From positions 18,849 to 75,686 of the forward strand of contig NZ_RDBO01000059.1 of assembly GCF_008120935.1 (NCBI RefSeq): 56,838 nt of DNA, in the 5' to 3' direction. The notes below the pieces were generated by a model. It had not been told where the DNA came from. It worked only from the letters and a program-made list of their open reading frames with translations, and did not search any database. Source of the DNA: Streptomyces sp. sk2.1. GTDB lineage: Bacteria > Actinomycetota > Actinomycetes > Streptomycetales > Streptomycetaceae. A program made the position numbers and the translations under genes. Below, piece after piece: positions 36,268 through 48,218 of this stretch. Numbering within the stretch: position 1 is the stretch's first letter; every line of letters starts with the position of its first letter.

Positions 36268-37152
36268 ATGAATCGTCCCCGTTCCCTGCGCTGTCTGGCC
36301 GCCCTGGCCGTGGTGGCCCTCGCCGCCACCGCGTGTGGGCGCTCCGGTCAGAGCGATGCCCCGGCCGGAGCCGAGTCCCGGGCCGCCTCCGGCCGGACCG
36401 CCGCCGAGCTGCTGCCCGCCCAGGACCGGCAGAAGGGGGTGCTCCGGGTGGCCACCGCGGTCGGCTACCCGCCGATGGAGATGTACGAGCCCGGCACCAC
36501 CCGGCTCACCGGTGTCGACCCCGACCTCGCCGAGGCCATCGCCGAGCGGCTCGGGCTGAAGCTGGAACTCACCAACGCCGCCTTCGACGGACTGATCCCC
36601 GGTCTGGAGTCCGGACGGTTCGATCTGGTCATGTCGTCCATGACCGACAACGCGCAGCGGCGGCAGGCGGTCGACTTCGTCGACTACTTCCGCACCGGCG
36701 GCGTCATCATGACGAAGCGGGGCAACCCGCAGGGCATCAAGTCCCTCGCGGACCTCTGCGGGAAGACCGTCGTCCTCGCCAAGGGCAGCTCCAACCTCCA
36801 CATCGGTGAGGAGCAGAACGCCAAGTGCGGGGAGAAGATGCGGATCTCGCAGAGCGAGGACGCGCCGACCGGGCTGCTGCAACTGGACAGCGGACGCGCG
36901 GTCGCGACCATCGTCGACTACCCCGTCGCCAAGACGTTCACCAAGAAGAGCAGCGCGTACGAGGTCCTGCCGGAGCAGTACGGCACCGCCCCCTGGGGCA
37001 TCGCGTCCGCGAAGAGCCGGAGCGGGCTGCGCGACGCCGTCCGCAAGGCTCTGCAGGAGCTCATCGACAACGGCGACTACAAGAAGATCCTCGACACCTG
37101 GGGAGTCGGCGGCAGCGCCGTGCCCGAGGCCACCGTCAACGACGGGCAGTGA
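36268..37152 (+). CDS. ABC importer solute-binding lipoprotein, amino-acid type
   Basis: This 294-aa protein has a lipoprotein signal peptide (basic n-region, [14 protein letters not shown] with lipobox Cys ~23) and a family 3 periplasmic-binding fold. Recognisable segments are [44 protein letters not shown] and the hinge near VDYFRTGGV. It binds a polar amino acid or related small molecule outside the cell and hands it to the permease encoded next. ATG 36268 follows GGGAGAAATCCG. It is the first gene of a five-gene coupled operon that also encodes a D-amino-acid deacylase. Confidence 0.92.
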   Translation: MNRPRSLRCLAALAVVALAATACGRSGQSDAPAGAESRAASGRTAAELLPAQDRQKGVLRVATAVGYPPMEMYEPGTTRLTGVDPDLAEAIAERLGLKLELTNAAFDGLIPGLESGRFDLVMSSMTDNAQRRQAVDFVDYFRTGGVIMTKRGNPQGIKSLADLCGKTVVLAKGSSNLHIGEEQNAKCGEKMRISQSEDAPTGLLQLDSGRAVATIVDYPVAKTFTKKSSAYEVLPEQYGTAPWGIASAKSRSGLRDAVRKALQELIDNGDYKKILDTWGVGGSAVPEATVNDGQ

Positions 37153-38131
37153 GAACAGTCATGAAACTCCAGAAGACGCCGGGCGCCGCCCTCGGCACCC
37201 CGCCGGATTCCGCCCCCTCCGACATGGCACAGCCGGAGGACGACCTCTCCCTCCAGGTGACCGGACGCCCGCGTCCCGGACGCTGGCTCGCGGTCCTGGC
37301 CGCCGTGCTGTTCGTGGCGTGGCTGGCCTACACCATCATCGTCAATCCCCATCTGCACTGGGACATCGTCGCCAAGTACCAGTTCGACGGTGTGATCCTC
37401 AAGGGCCTCTGGGTGACCGTTCAGCTCACCCTCGTCTCGATGGCCCTCGGCATCACCATCGGCGTGGTCGTCGCGGTGATGCAGCTGTCCGACAGTCCGG
37501 TCCTGCGGCTCACCGCCGGTGCCTACACCTGGTTCTTCCGGGGCACCCCGCTGCTGGTCCAGCTCATCTTCTGGTTCAACCTGGCCCTGCTGTTCCCCGT
37601 GATCAGCATCGGAATCCCGTTCGACGGCCCCAAACTCGTCAGCTGGCAGTCCAACCAGGTGATCACCGGGTTCGTGGCCGCGCTCCTCGGCCTCTCGATC
37701 AACGAGGGCGCCTACATGGCCGAGATCGTGCGGGCCGGCATTCAGAGCGTGGATCCCGGCCAGCGCGAGGCGGGTGCCTCCATCGGGATGTCGAACCGTC
37801 AGATCCTGTCCCGGATCATCCTCCCGCAGGCGATGCGGGTCATCATCCCGCCGTTCGGCAACCAGTTCATCTCCATGCTGAAGACGACCTCGCTGGTCTC
37901 GGTCATCGCCGGCGCCGATCTGATGACCGTCTCCCAGCACCTCTACCTCGCCAACTTCGAGGTGGTCGCGCTGCTCATGGTGGCCTCGATCTGGTACCTC
38001 GTGCTCACCACGGTCGCCAGCATCGGCCAGCACGCCGTCGAGCGGCGCTACAACCCCGGTACCGCTCCCGTGCTGCGGAGCAGGATCCTGGCCAATCTCC
38101 GGCCCGGACGCGCCAAGAAGGGAGCGACGGC

Positions 38132-38135
<4 letters not shown>
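37149..38135 (+). CDS. ABC importer permease, polar amino-acid family
   Basis: This ~328-aa inner-membrane protein has a cytosolic N terminus (~60 aa), one extra hydrophobic segment, then the HisM-type permease domain with five or so helices. The cytoplasmic EAA loop reads [29 protein letters not shown] 37149 overlaps the previous stop as GTGA and is in frame with ATG 37161; neither has a strong ribosome binding site, and the coupling habit of this operon favours 37149. The single permease gene suggests a homodimeric channel. Confidence 0.9.
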
Positions 38136-38904
<769 letters not shown>

Positions 38905-38905
<1 letters not shown>

Positions 38906-40520
38906 TGGGCCGCTCCCCCGATCTGCTGCTGCGCGGCGGCACGCTCGTGGACGGAACCGGCGCACCCGCCCGGGAGGCGGACGTCGCGGTGGTGGACGGG
39001 CGGATCGCCGTGCTCCCCGCCGGCGCCGCCGTCACGGCCGCCGAGACCCTGGACGTGACCGGGCGGGTCGTCACGCCCGGCTTCATCGACGTGCACACGC
39101 ACTCCGACGCCCTCGCGGCGCCGCACGGGGCCGGCGGTGCCGCGGAGCCGCTCGACGACCTCCGCCTCGCCCCGCTGCTCCAGGGCGTCACCACGGAGAT
39201 CTGCGGCAACTGCGGGACCAGCCTGTTCCCGTCGCTCCCCGAGCGGCTGCCGGAACTCGCCGAGCACCTCCGGGTGACGTTCGGGCTCGGACCGGTACGG
39301 CCCGCCGTGGACTTCGACGCGTTCGCCGCCGGTCAGGACCCCGCTCTGCGCCACACCCACATCGCCTCGCTGGTCGGCCACGGCACGCTGCGCGCCGGAG
39401 TGATGGGCTTCGCGGCGCGGCCTCCCCGGCCCGCCGAGCTGGACGCCATGTGCGCACTGCTGGACCGGGCGCTGGCCCAGGGGGCGGCCGGTCTGTCCAC
39501 CGGGCTCATCTACCCTCCCGGCACCTATGCCGACACCGAGGAGATCGTCGCGCTGGCCGGGGTCGCCGCCCGGCACGGCAAGCCCTACGTCACCCATCTG
39601 CGCGACGAGATGTCGCAGGTGGAGTCCGCCCTGGAGGAGGCCCTGGAGATAGCGGTGCGCTCCGGCGCCCCCTTGCAGGTCTCCCACCACAAGACCGCGG
39701 GCCGGCACGCCTGGGGCGCCACGCTGCGCACCCTGCCCCGGCTGGAACGGGCCCGTGCCGAGGGCGTGGACGTGCTGTGCGACGTCTATCCGTACACGGC
39801 GGGGAGCACCGTCCTGCACGCCATGCTGCCCCCCTGGGTGAGCGAGGGCGGCATCGGTGCCCTGCTGGAACGGCTGCGCGGGCCCGGGACCCGCGACCGG
39901 ATCAGGGCGGACATCGCCCGGGGCGTCGAGGGATGGGAGAACACCGTGGGGAACGGCGGCTGGGACCTCATCTCGGTGGCCGCCGCGCCGACGTCCCCCG
40001 AGGCCGAGGGGCGCACCGTCGCCGACCTCGCGGCCGAGCGCGGCGTCGATCCGGTGGACCGGGCGTGCGACCTCCTGCTGGCCGAGCGGGGCGAGGTGAC
40101 CATCATCAGCCACTCGATGCGCGAGGACGACGTCCGACGGGTGCTCGCCAGCCCGCTGTCGATGATCGGCTCGGACGGCGTCCCCAAACCGGGTCGGCCG
40201 CATCCGCGCTGGGCGGGAAGTTTCGCCCGGGTGCTCGGCCACTACGCCCGCGACGAGCGGCTGTTCCCGCTGGAGGCCGCGGTGCACAAGATGACCGGGC
40301 TGCCCGCCGGGCGGTTCGGCCTCACCGACCGCGGCACGGTGCGCGACGGCGCCGTCGCGGACCTGGTCGTGCTCGACCCGGCGTCGGTGCGCGACACCGC
40401 CGGCTTCGACCGCCCCCTGCTGATACCCGAAGGCATCGATACCGTCGTGGTGTCGGGGCGGATCGCGGCACGGGACGGCCGCCCGACCTCGGCACGGGCG
40501 GGAGAAGTGGTGAGAGTCCG

Positions 40521-40524
<4 letters not shown>
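38905..40524 (+). CDS. N-acyl-D-amino-acid deacylase (D-aminoacylase family)
   Basis: This 539-aa amidohydrolase has LLLRGGTLVDGTGAP, the metal-binding TPGFIDVHTHSD, EICGNCGTS (the Cys ligand region of D-aminoacylases), an SHHK segment and ISHSMREDDV followed by GSDG. The family removes N-acyl groups from D-amino acids using a zinc centre. The ATG overlaps the ATPase stop by one base (TGATG). Cytosolic, no signal peptide. Together with the importer it suggests uptake and deacylation of N-acyl-D-amino acids or D-amino-acid-containing peptides. Confidence 0.9.
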
Positions 40525-41470
<946 letters not shown>

Positions 41471-41474
<4 letters not shown>

Positions 41475-41491
41475 CCGGTCCCCCCGGTCAC
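41471..41491. terminator. Bidirectional hairpin spanning both convergent stop codons
   Basis: GTGACCGG (41471-41478) and CCGGTCAC (41484-41491) form an 8-bp perfect stem with loop TCCCC. The TGA of the serine hydrolase lies in one arm and the TGA of the LysR gene (minus) in the other, so a single hairpin serves both convergent genes. Confidence 0.6.
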
Positions 41492-42411
41492 GCCCACTGC
41501 ACCTCCAGCAGCGACCGGATCTCCTCGGCGGCCGACCGCAGGTCGTCGAGGAAGATCCGCAGCAGCGGGTTGCGGTTGGTGGGCCGGGTGGCGACGCCGA
41601 TGCGCCGGTGCAGCCGGGGATGGTCCAGCCGGCAGACGTGCACGCCGGTGGTGTCACCGATCCCGAGCGCCGGGACGAGTGCGATGCCCATGCCCGCACG
41701 GGCCAGGTTGATCGTGACCTGGTAGTGGTCGCTGCGGCAGCGGACCCGGGGGCGGAAGCCCTCCGCCGCGCACGCGCGTTCCAGCACCGGTTCACCGGTG
41801 TGGCCGCCGTGCGTGCCGATCCAGCTCTCCCCCTCCAGGGCGGCGAGCCGTACCTCGGCGTGCCGGCCGAGGCGGTGCCGCAGGGGAAGGACCACCAGCT
41901 GCGGCTCGTCGAAGAACATCTCCACGTCCACGGTCGCCTGCCGGCACCAGGGGTCGAGCGGATGCTCGAAGACGACCGCGGCGTCGAGCCGGCCCGCCTC
42001 CAGGTCGGGCACCAGCTCGTGCGGCTGCCCGAGGATCAGTTCCAGCTCGACCTGGGGCCGGGTCGCCGCGAACGCCGACAGGGCCCGGGGCAGCAGCTCC
42101 AGGCCCGAGGAGGCGAAGAAACCCAGCCGCAGGACCCCGGCCTCGCCCTCGGAGTGCGCCCGCAGGTCGTCCTGGGCCACGGCCATCAGGTCGGCGACCG
42201 CCTGCGCGTGCTCGGCCAGGCGCACCCCGGCCTCGGTCAGCCGCAGACTCTGCGGCTGACGCTCCACCAACGCCACCCCGAGCTCCTGCTCCAGCCGGGC
42301 GAGCTGGTGCGAGATCGCGGAGGGGCTCAGATGCAGCGCCCGGGCCGCGGCCACGATGGTGCCGGTACGGGCGATCTCCAGCAGGACGAGCAGTCGGGCA
42401 CTGTTCAGCAT
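41488..42411 (-). CDS. LysR-family transcriptional regulator
   Basis: This 307-aa LTTR has an N-terminal winged helix (~1-62: LLVLLEIARTGTIVAAARAL, SPSAISHQLARLEQELG) and a two-lobed effector domain (~90-300). ATG 42411 lies 9 bp downstream of the lysA-like stop, so the two are probably co-transcribed. LysR regulators generally act on adjacent genes, here either the decarboxylase gene or the facing importer operon. The effector cannot be read from sequence. Confidence 0.92.
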   Translation of the reverse strand: MLNSARLLVLLEIARTGTIVAAARALHLSPSAISHQLARLEQELGVALVERQPQSLRLTEAGVRLAEHAQAVADLMAVAQDDLRAHSEGEAGVLRLGFFASSGLELLPRALSAFAATRPQVELELILGQPHELVPDLEAGRLDAAVVFEHPLDPWCRQATVDVEMFFDEPQLVVLPLRHRLGRHAEVRLAALEGESWIGTHGGHTGEPVLERACAAEGFRPRVRCRSDHYQVTINLARAGMGIALVPALGIGDTTGVHVCRLDHPRLHRRIGVATRPTNRNPLLRIFLDDLRSAAEEIRSLLEVQWA

Positions 42412-42420
42412 CGGGTCAGG

Positions 42421-43773
42421 TTAGGACGTACCGACGCATTGTGCCGCTCCGGCACCAAATCGTTGTACCCGGGTCGGCTCCGGGAGCCCGGCGGACTCGT
42501 CCACGTCCAGGCGCAGCAGGTCCTCCTCGGTCTCCCGGCGCACCACGGCGCGGGCGCGGCCGTCACGCACGAAGACGACGGCGGGGCGCGGCAGCTTGTT
42601 GTAGTTGGAGGCCATGGCGTATCCGTAGGCGCCGGTGACCGGCGTGGCCAGGAGGTCGTCCACCGCGACGTCGGCGGGCAGGGCCGCGTCGTCGACGATC
42701 ACGTCACCGCTCTCGCAGTGCTTGCCGACCAGCCGTGCCCGCATGGGCCGGGAGGCGCGCGGGCTGCGCGGCAGGAACACCTCGTAGCGGCTGCCGTACA
42801 GGGCGGGGCGCAGGTTGTCGCTCATCCCGCCGTCCACGCTCACGTACGTCCGCACGCCCTCGATCCGCTTGATCGTGCCCACCCGGTAGAGGGTCAGCCC
42901 GGCGCGGGCGGCGATGGACCGGCCCGGCTCCACCGTCACCGAGAAGCCCCAGCCCGCGTCGCGCACCGCGGTCCGCACCCGGGCCGCCCATTCGGCGAAC
43001 GACGGCGGGGTCTGTCCCGCCTCGTACGCGACGCCGAGGCCGCCGCCGACCGTGAGCCGGTGCACGCGGGTGTCGGCGGCGAACCGGGCGACGGCCGCGG
43101 CACCGGCCGCGAGTTCCGCCGTGTCCAGCACCTGCGAACCCACGTGCGCGTGGACCCCCTCCAGGACCATCGCCGGGGAATCGGCGGCCCGGCGCACGGC
43201 GGCCGCCGCGATCCCGCCGGCGAGGCCGAAGCCGAACTTCGAGTCGTTGCCACCGGTCCGGATCGCCTCGTGCGCGCCGGCGGCCACTCCGGGCGCCACC
43301 CGCAGCTGGATCCGGGCGGGCGGCAGGTGCTCCTCGGCGTGCAGCCGTTCGATGCGGTCCATCTCGTCGAAGCTGTCGACCACCAGGTGCCGCACCCGGG
43401 CGGACATGGCCGTGCGCAGCTCCGTCGCGTCCTTGTTGTTGCCGTGCAGGACGATCCGGTCGGCGGGCACCCCGGCGTGCAGCGCGACCCGCAGCTCGCC
43501 CCCGGACGCGACGTCGAGCAACAGCCCCTCCTCGTGGGCCAGTCGGGCCATGGCCGTGCACAGGAACGCCTTGGAGGCGTAGGCGACGTTGTCCCGGCCG
43601 AAGGCGGCGACCGCCTCCCGGCAGCGCCGTCGCAGATGCTCCTCGTCGTACACGAAGAGGGGTGTTCCGAAACGGTGTGCCAGTTCGGTGAGCAGGACGC
43701 CGCCGACGGCCAACCCCTCCGGACGGATTTCGGATGTGCCGGGCAGCAGGCCCGATTCGATGGCTGACGTCAC
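42421..43773 (-). CDS. Diaminopimelate decarboxylase (LysA) homologue
   Basis: This 450-aa fold-type III PLP enzyme has the PLP Lys in YASKAF, HVGSQ, the phosphate-binding GGGLGVAYE, EPGRS, CESGD (active-site Cys across the dimer) and YGYAMASNYN. All positions expected of LysA are present, so meso-diaminopimelate decarboxylation to L-lysine is likely. The main actinomycete lysA normally sits with homoserine and threonine genes, so this is probably a second copy. Its association with a LysR gene and a D-amino-acid operon suggests a specialised role, for example D-amino-acid or cell-wall-fragment metabolism (inference). Confidence 0.85.
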   Translation of the reverse strand: MTSAIESGLLPGTSEIRPEGLAVGGVLLTELAHRFGTPLFVYDEEHLRRRCREAVAAFGRDNVAYASKAFLCTAMARLAHEEGLLLDVASGGELRVALHAGVPADRIVLHGNNKDATELRTAMSARVRHLVVDSFDEMDRIERLHAEEHLPPARIQLRVAPGVAAGAHEAIRTGGNDSKFGFGLAGGIAAAAVRRAADSPAMVLEGVHAHVGSQVLDTAELAAGAAAVARFAADTRVHRLTVGGGLGVAYEAGQTPPSFAEWAARVRTAVRDAGWGFSVTVEPGRSIAARAGLTLYRVGTIKRIEGVRTYVSVDGGMSDNLRPALYGSRYEVFLPRSPRASRPMRARLVGKHCESGDVIVDDAALPADVAVDDLLATPVTGAYGYAMASNYNKLPRPAVVFVRDGRARAVVRRETEEDLLRLDVDESAGLPEPTRVQRFGAGAAQCVGTS

Positions 43774-44016
43774 GCGTTCCTCCCCAGAAGCCGGATCGCA
43801 GCCATCCTGCGGCTTGCGCGGGGGGCATAAAAGCGCATTCTTCTATGGCTGAGCCTCACGCTTTTCGATGCTCGTTCCGTACCTGCGGGTCCGGCCCGCG
43901 TCCGTTGTCACACCCCTGTGCCAGGCTCCTTCGTGAACGCCCGGGAGCACCGCTCCCCGGTGACGGCTCCGGCCGTACGATCGCCCGACCCCACGACCGC
44001 CCGAGGAGCGCACGTC

Positions 44017-44532
44017 ATGTCCGACACCGATACGGTCCGTACCTCGCTGGAAGCCCTGGCGGCGCTTCTCGCACCGGCCCATCCGGACGTCGCCGAGCAG
44101 GTGCTGCACGCCCACGACGATCCCGAGGGCTATGTGCGGGCGCATGCGGACCGGCTGGATGAGCGCGGCATCGACGAGCCCGTCGCGGACCTCGCGTGGA
44201 TAGCGCTCGTGGACGCGCTCGACGCTCACCGGCTGCTCGTGGAATTCGACTGGAAGGAGGACCCGGAGGAGATCCGGGCCCAGTTGGGGATGCTCGCCTC
44301 CCGGCCGTCGGTGGACCCCTGGGTGCTCCTCGACGCCGCCGAGACGTCCCTGCCGACCCACGAGTTCCTGACCGCCTGCGGTCGGCACCATCGCGAGGTC
44401 GGCGCGGCGCTCGCCGTGCTCGACATCGAGTCGGACTGCTACCCGGTGGTGTGTCTGCGTGCGGCGCGGGCCGAGGAGCTGACGGCGCTCGCCGCCCGCG
44501 CGGGTTTCACCGCCCGGACCCTGGGGGACTGA
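44017..44532 (+). CDS. DUF6630-like protein
   Basis: From ATG 44017 (GGAG ~9 nt upstream) the product is a 171-aa soluble, acidic protein with VADLAWIALVDALDAHRLLVEFDWKE broken by short loops and a C-terminal alpha/beta segment (CYPVVCLRAARAEELTALA). It resembles the DUF6630 family; function unknown. The reading frame is open further upstream but that part looks non-coding. It stands alone, divergent from the lysA-like gene and convergent with the PfkB gene. Confidence 0.75.
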   Translation: MSDTDTVRTSLEALAALLAPAHPDVAEQVLHAHDDPEGYVRAHADRLDERGIDEPVADLAWIALVDALDAHRLLVEFDWKEDPEEIRAQLGMLASRPSVDPWVLLDAAETSLPTHEFLTACGRHHREVGAALAVLDIESDCYPVVCLRAARAEELTALAARAGFTARTLGD

Positions 44533-44590
44533 GGACACCGCCCCGGTCCGCGGTGGGCGGAGGGCCGGCGTCCCGGATCGGCACGGACGG

Positions 44591-45514
44591 TCAACTCCCC
44601 TTCCGGGCAAGGTCCGAAGCCAGCAGGACCTCCTGCGGGGCGAGGGCGGTGGAACCCGGCGCGGTGCAGGCGTACGCCCCCGCCACGGCACCCAGTCGGG
44701 CGCATTCCAGCGGGTCCCGGCCGGCGAGCCTCCCGTACAGGAAGCCGCAGACGTACGCGTCCCCCGCTCCGTTGGAGTCCACCACCGGTGCGGACGGGAC
44801 GGTTGCCGGAATGTGGTGCGGGGTGGAGCCGCCGTCCCGGGTGAGTACGTGGGATCCGTCCGCGCCCGCCGTGGCGATCACGGTGTCCGCGCGGCCCTCG
44901 CGGAGGATTTCCCGCATCAGGGCGAAGGTGTTCCCGCCCGCGCCCGCCGCGCTGAGGAAGACGAGGTCGGAGCGGAGCGCGAACTCCCGGTGGTGGTCCG
45001 CCAGTCCGTCCCAGTCGTGCAGGTCCGTGGAGACCGGGACGCCGAGTTCCTCGATGTCGTCGTAGAGGAAGCGGGCGAAGTTCATGATGGACAGGTGGAC
45101 GTGGCGGGTGCGCCGCAGCCTCGGCAGGTAGAAGTCCCGGGGCATCCTCAGGTCGGCCGGGTCGCGCGCGTCGTAGAACGACATCCGGCGTCCGGTCGCG
45201 TCCACCAGGTTCACGGCGCGGCGGGTGCCCGCCGCGGAGATCAGCGGGTCGAACTCCACGTCTCCGGCGGCCATTCGCTCGCGCACCTGGGCGCCGATCC
45301 AGTCGTCGCCGATGCAGTCGAGGAGTGCGACCTCCAGGCCGAGCGCCCGGGTGCCGAGGGCCACGTTCCCTCCGGTGTGGCCCGGCCACTCCTCGATCGG
45401 CCCGACGTGGACCGAGTCGGCGAGCGGGACGGGCAGGGCGTCGACCCGCACGATGGTGTCCACCCCGCTGCCTCCGACGACCAGGACGTCGTACCGCGTG
45501 TTCTCTCGGGTCAT
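44591..45514 (-). CDS. PfkB-family carbohydrate/nucleoside kinase
   Basis: This 307-aa ribokinase-fold protein has the N-terminal PfkB signature GHTGGNVALGTRALG and the C-terminal signature DSNGAGDAYVCGFLYG, which holds the catalytic Asp in GAGD and the anion hole. Sugar, nucleoside or sugar-phosphate kinases share these. The specific substrate cannot be inferred and the neighbours give no hint. ATG 45514 follows GGAAAGG. Confidence 0.92.
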   Translation of the reverse strand: MTRENTRYDVLVVGGSGVDTIVRVDALPVPLADSVHVGPIEEWPGHTGGNVALGTRALGLEVALLDCIGDDWIGAQVRERMAAGDVEFDPLISAAGTRRAVNLVDATGRRMSFYDARDPADLRMPRDFYLPRLRRTRHVHLSIMNFARFLYDDIEELGVPVSTDLHDWDGLADHHREFALRSDLVFLSAAGAGGNTFALMREILREGRADTVIATAGADGSHVLTRDGGSTPHHIPATVPSAPVVDSNGAGDAYVCGFLYGRLAGRDPLECARLGAVAGAYACTAPGSTALAPQEVLLASDLARKGS

Positions 45515-45959
45515 CTCCGAACCTTTCCGTTCCCGCCGCGGCCCAGTATGCCGTGGCCGAAGCGGCCTTCCACGGCCGCATGCCGTCGTGCCGGACCGGT
45601 GGGCCCCTCAGTGGGTACGGAGATGTGCCGACGGGCTCGCAACGATGCAACTCCCTTTCTTCTCCGCTCCCTTGCCCATCGTCTTGTCGCCCCCACGGGG
45701 AAAACGGGAGGGCGGCACCGGACGTGTGTTGTCCCGGGCCCGGGAATTCGACCGGGTGCGGCTCGTTCTTCCGCCTCGGGCGCTTCCGGAACCACCACGG
45801 AAATTCAATCCTGGCGCGGAAACCAAAATGATCGGTCCCGCTCCGACGGAAAACCCGGGTCCATGGCGAAGGCCGAATGTCCGGCGGAAGGTCTCGTGAA
45901 TGTCGTCGCCGAAATCCGGCGCGGGTAAAGTGACCGGCCGAACCACCGGGAGGGCGCCG
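45515..45959. promoter_or_regulatory. Divergent intergenic region
   Basis: About 445 bp lie between the PfkB gene (minus) and the membrane-protein operon (plus). Several A/T-containing stretches (around 45651-45700 and 45798-45850) interrupt the GC-rich background and may hold promoters. Open frames here are short and lack family features; I see no gene. Confidence 0.4.
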
Positions 45960-48218
45960 ATGAGGACGTTGGCAGGGATACGGGGACGGGGACGGGCCGG
46001 GACGTTCAGGGTCCGGACGGGCACGGCACTCGCGGCCCTCGTGCTCCTCGGTGGCGCGGGAACGGCCGTCGCGGCCGGCCCGGGCACCGCGCCGGGCGTC
46101 ACGGCAGCGCCCACCACGACCACCGCCGGCGGGGGCGCGACCCAATCCGAGCGCCTGGCCGAGGAGCTCCGCAAGGATCCGGTGTACGTCTCGGCCGACC
46201 GTCCCCGCAGGCTGCCGCGCTCGCTCTCCCCGAAGATCGCCGCCCTCGCCGAACGCACCGGCGTGCCCACCTACGTACTGGCGCTGCCCGCGGGGGACGC
46301 CACGCTGCTCGCGCTGGTGCACGACCGGCTCGGCAAGGACGGCCTTTATGTGCTGATCAGCGACAACGGCACCATCACCGCCTCCGCGTTCGGCGTCGAC
46401 GTACCGGTCGACGAAGCCCGCCGCATCGCCCTGTACGGCACCCCGTACGGGGCCGGACCGCTCGCCGCGTTCGAGTCCTTCGTCGACGCGATCGCCTCCG
46501 GCCACGACCGGGCCGCCGCCGAGGCCGACGAGTTGCACGACCGGTACCACGAGCACGACAAACCCGATCTGTACATCAGTCCCACCGACCGGCAGAACCA
46601 GAACCTGCTGCTCGGTCTGGCCGTGGTGGTGCTCCCGGGCCTGGTGCTGGCCCTCGGCATCCGGCTCTCCTACCGCCGTCCCGGCCGACCGCGACCGGCC
46701 GGGGGCGGAAAGACCGGGAACGAGAAGGCCGTCGGCGGTCCGAGGCGCCCGGCCGTCGTCCTGGACAAGGGCCCCGCCAAGCGCTCGGGCACGACCCCGG
46801 GCAAGGGTCCGGCCGGGCGCTCGGGCAGAGCCCCGGCGGAACCGAAGGCCCGGACCCGTACCGGTTGGCCCGCCGCCCGCCGTCGCGGTGTGCTGCCGGT
46901 GACGTTTGTGGCGACGGTGGCCGCCGTGTTCGCCGTGGTGCTGTCCGCGCCCACCGTCTTCCCGCAGACCATCGACAGCCCGTACCTCGACGTCACCCGG
47001 GCCGACCTGGACGCCCGGGTGGAGGAGGTGGCCGAGGGGCTCGCCACCGGACCGGTCTACCAGGACCCGTCCGCCGCGGACGTACTGACCGGGGCCGACC
47101 TGCCCGCGCTCCAAAAGCGGATCGCCGAACTCGCGCCCAAGGGCCCGGTGCACGTACTGGTCACACCGTCCGACAGCGACGACGAGAGCGGCGGCGACGA
47201 CGGCCTCCTGCTCGCCCTGGTCCACCGGCGCACCGGCCAGGACGGTGTCTACGTACTGGTCGATCCGGTGTCCGGCCGGATCGCCCTGGAGACCTTCGGC
47301 ACCGACCAGGACGCCGCACGGCGCTTCGGGCTCCTGCCGTACGACGTCCGCCACCCGGAGTACCGCAGGGACGGCGACCTGCGGGTGATGCCGCGGCTCG
47401 ACCGGACCCTGGACGCCGTCGCCGCCGCCCGGCCGAGCAAGGGCTACGACCCCGCGGCCCGCGACACCGAACTGCCCCCGCTGCACGACAACCGGCTGCC
47501 CGGCCTGTTCAGCAGCGACTTCGGGCCCGGGATCGGACTCGGCGTCATGCTGCTGGGCGTGCTGCTGCTGATCGCCTGGCTGGGGATCGTCATCGCGCGG
47601 GCCGTGCTGGAACGCCGCCGCGCCCGCGCGGCCGACCCCTCGCCACCGCGGCACACCGTCCCCCGGCCCGCCGCCGCGCTGCCGTCCGTCCGGCAACTGC
47701 GCGCCTGGGCCGCGGCCGACGTCCGCGAACTCACCGGACAGCTGGCCGCCGCCGAGCAGGACGCGCCCGGCCGCGCCCGCGCCTGGGACTGCCTGGATGC
47801 CGCCGGGCTGCTGGCCGACACCGGCGACGAGGCCACCGGGGCGGGTGACCTGGCCGCCGTCGTGGTGCTCTCCCGGGCCGGACTCGACGCCCTCCGGGGG
47901 CACCTCCACTCCTCCCTCTGCCGGCTCAACCCGCTGCACGGCGAGGCCACCGGCGGCAAGGTCCCGGGGTGGCTCACCGGTCTCGGCATCGGCCCCGGGT
48001 CCGCGCGGCTGTGCCCCGCCTGCCGGGACGCCCTGCGCGGCGTCGCCCGGGGCCCGGCCTCCCGCGAGCACGAAGCCACCGAACGGCTGCTGCGGCTGCC
48101 CGGGACCGGCGGCCATGACCGGACCGCCTGGGACGAGGCCGGACAGGTCCTGCCGGCCGCCCGCGAAGGCATCGAAGCACTCGTACTCAGGGCCAGGGAG
48201 TCCGCCAGTGTCCAGTGA
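45960..48218 (+). CDS. Membrane protein with two extracytoplasmic repeat domains and a Cys/His cluster
   Basis: ATG 45960 with GGGAGG gives 752 aa. The layout is an N-terminal signal/anchor (ALAALVLLGGAGTAVAA), a first extracytoplasmic domain with a DPVYVSADR start (~75-215), a membrane helix (LLLGLAVVVLPGLVLALGI), a basic linker and a second helix (VTFVATVAAVFAVVL). A second copy of the domain (GPVYQDPSAADV, ~365-510) and another helix (~525-550) follow, then a cytosolic C-terminal region with C-x4-HG and CPAC. The repeats keep a strand-helix-strand pattern around TYVLALP / VHVLVTP. No family name is assigned. It is coupled to the related next gene. Confidence 0.75.
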   Translation: MRTLAGIRGRGRAGTFRVRTGTALAALVLLGGAGTAVAAGPGTAPGVTAAPTTTTAGGGATQSERLAEELRKDPVYVSADRPRRLPRSLSPKIAALAERTGVPTYVLALPAGDATLLALVHDRLGKDGLYVLISDNGTITASAFGVDVPVDEARRIALYGTPYGAGPLAAFESFVDAIASGHDRAAAEADELHDRYHEHDKPDLYISPTDRQNQNLLLGLAVVVLPGLVLALGIRLSYRRPGRPRPAGGGKTGNEKAVGGPRRPAVVLDKGPAKRSGTTPGKGPAGRSGRAPAEPKARTRTGWPAARRRGVLPVTFVATVAAVFAVVLSAPTVFPQTIDSPYLDVTRADLDARVEEVAEGLATGPVYQDPSAADVLTGADLPALQKRIAELAPKGPVHVLVTPSDSDDESGGDDGLLLALVHRRTGQDGVYVLVDPVSGRIALETFGTDQDAARRFGLLPYDVRHPEYRRDGDLRVMPRLDRTLDAVAAARPSKGYDPAARDTELPPLHDNRLPGLFSSDFGPGIGLGVMLLGVLLLIAWLGIVIARAVLERRRARAADPSPPRHTVPRPAAALPSVRQLRAWAAADVRELTGQLAAAEQDAPGRARAWDCLDAAGLLADTGDEATGAGDLAAVVVLSRAGLDALRGHLHSSLCRLNPLHGEATGGKVPGWLTGLGIGPGSARLCPACRDALRGVARGPASREHEATERLLRLPGTGGHDRTAWDEAGQVLPAAREGIEALVLRARESASVQ

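Noticed and set aside
35980..36882. Minus-strand frame with Gly-Tyr repeats upstream of the importer
   Set aside because: The repeat peptide is a by-product of the 24-bp DNA repeats and the rest is antisense to the binding-protein gene.
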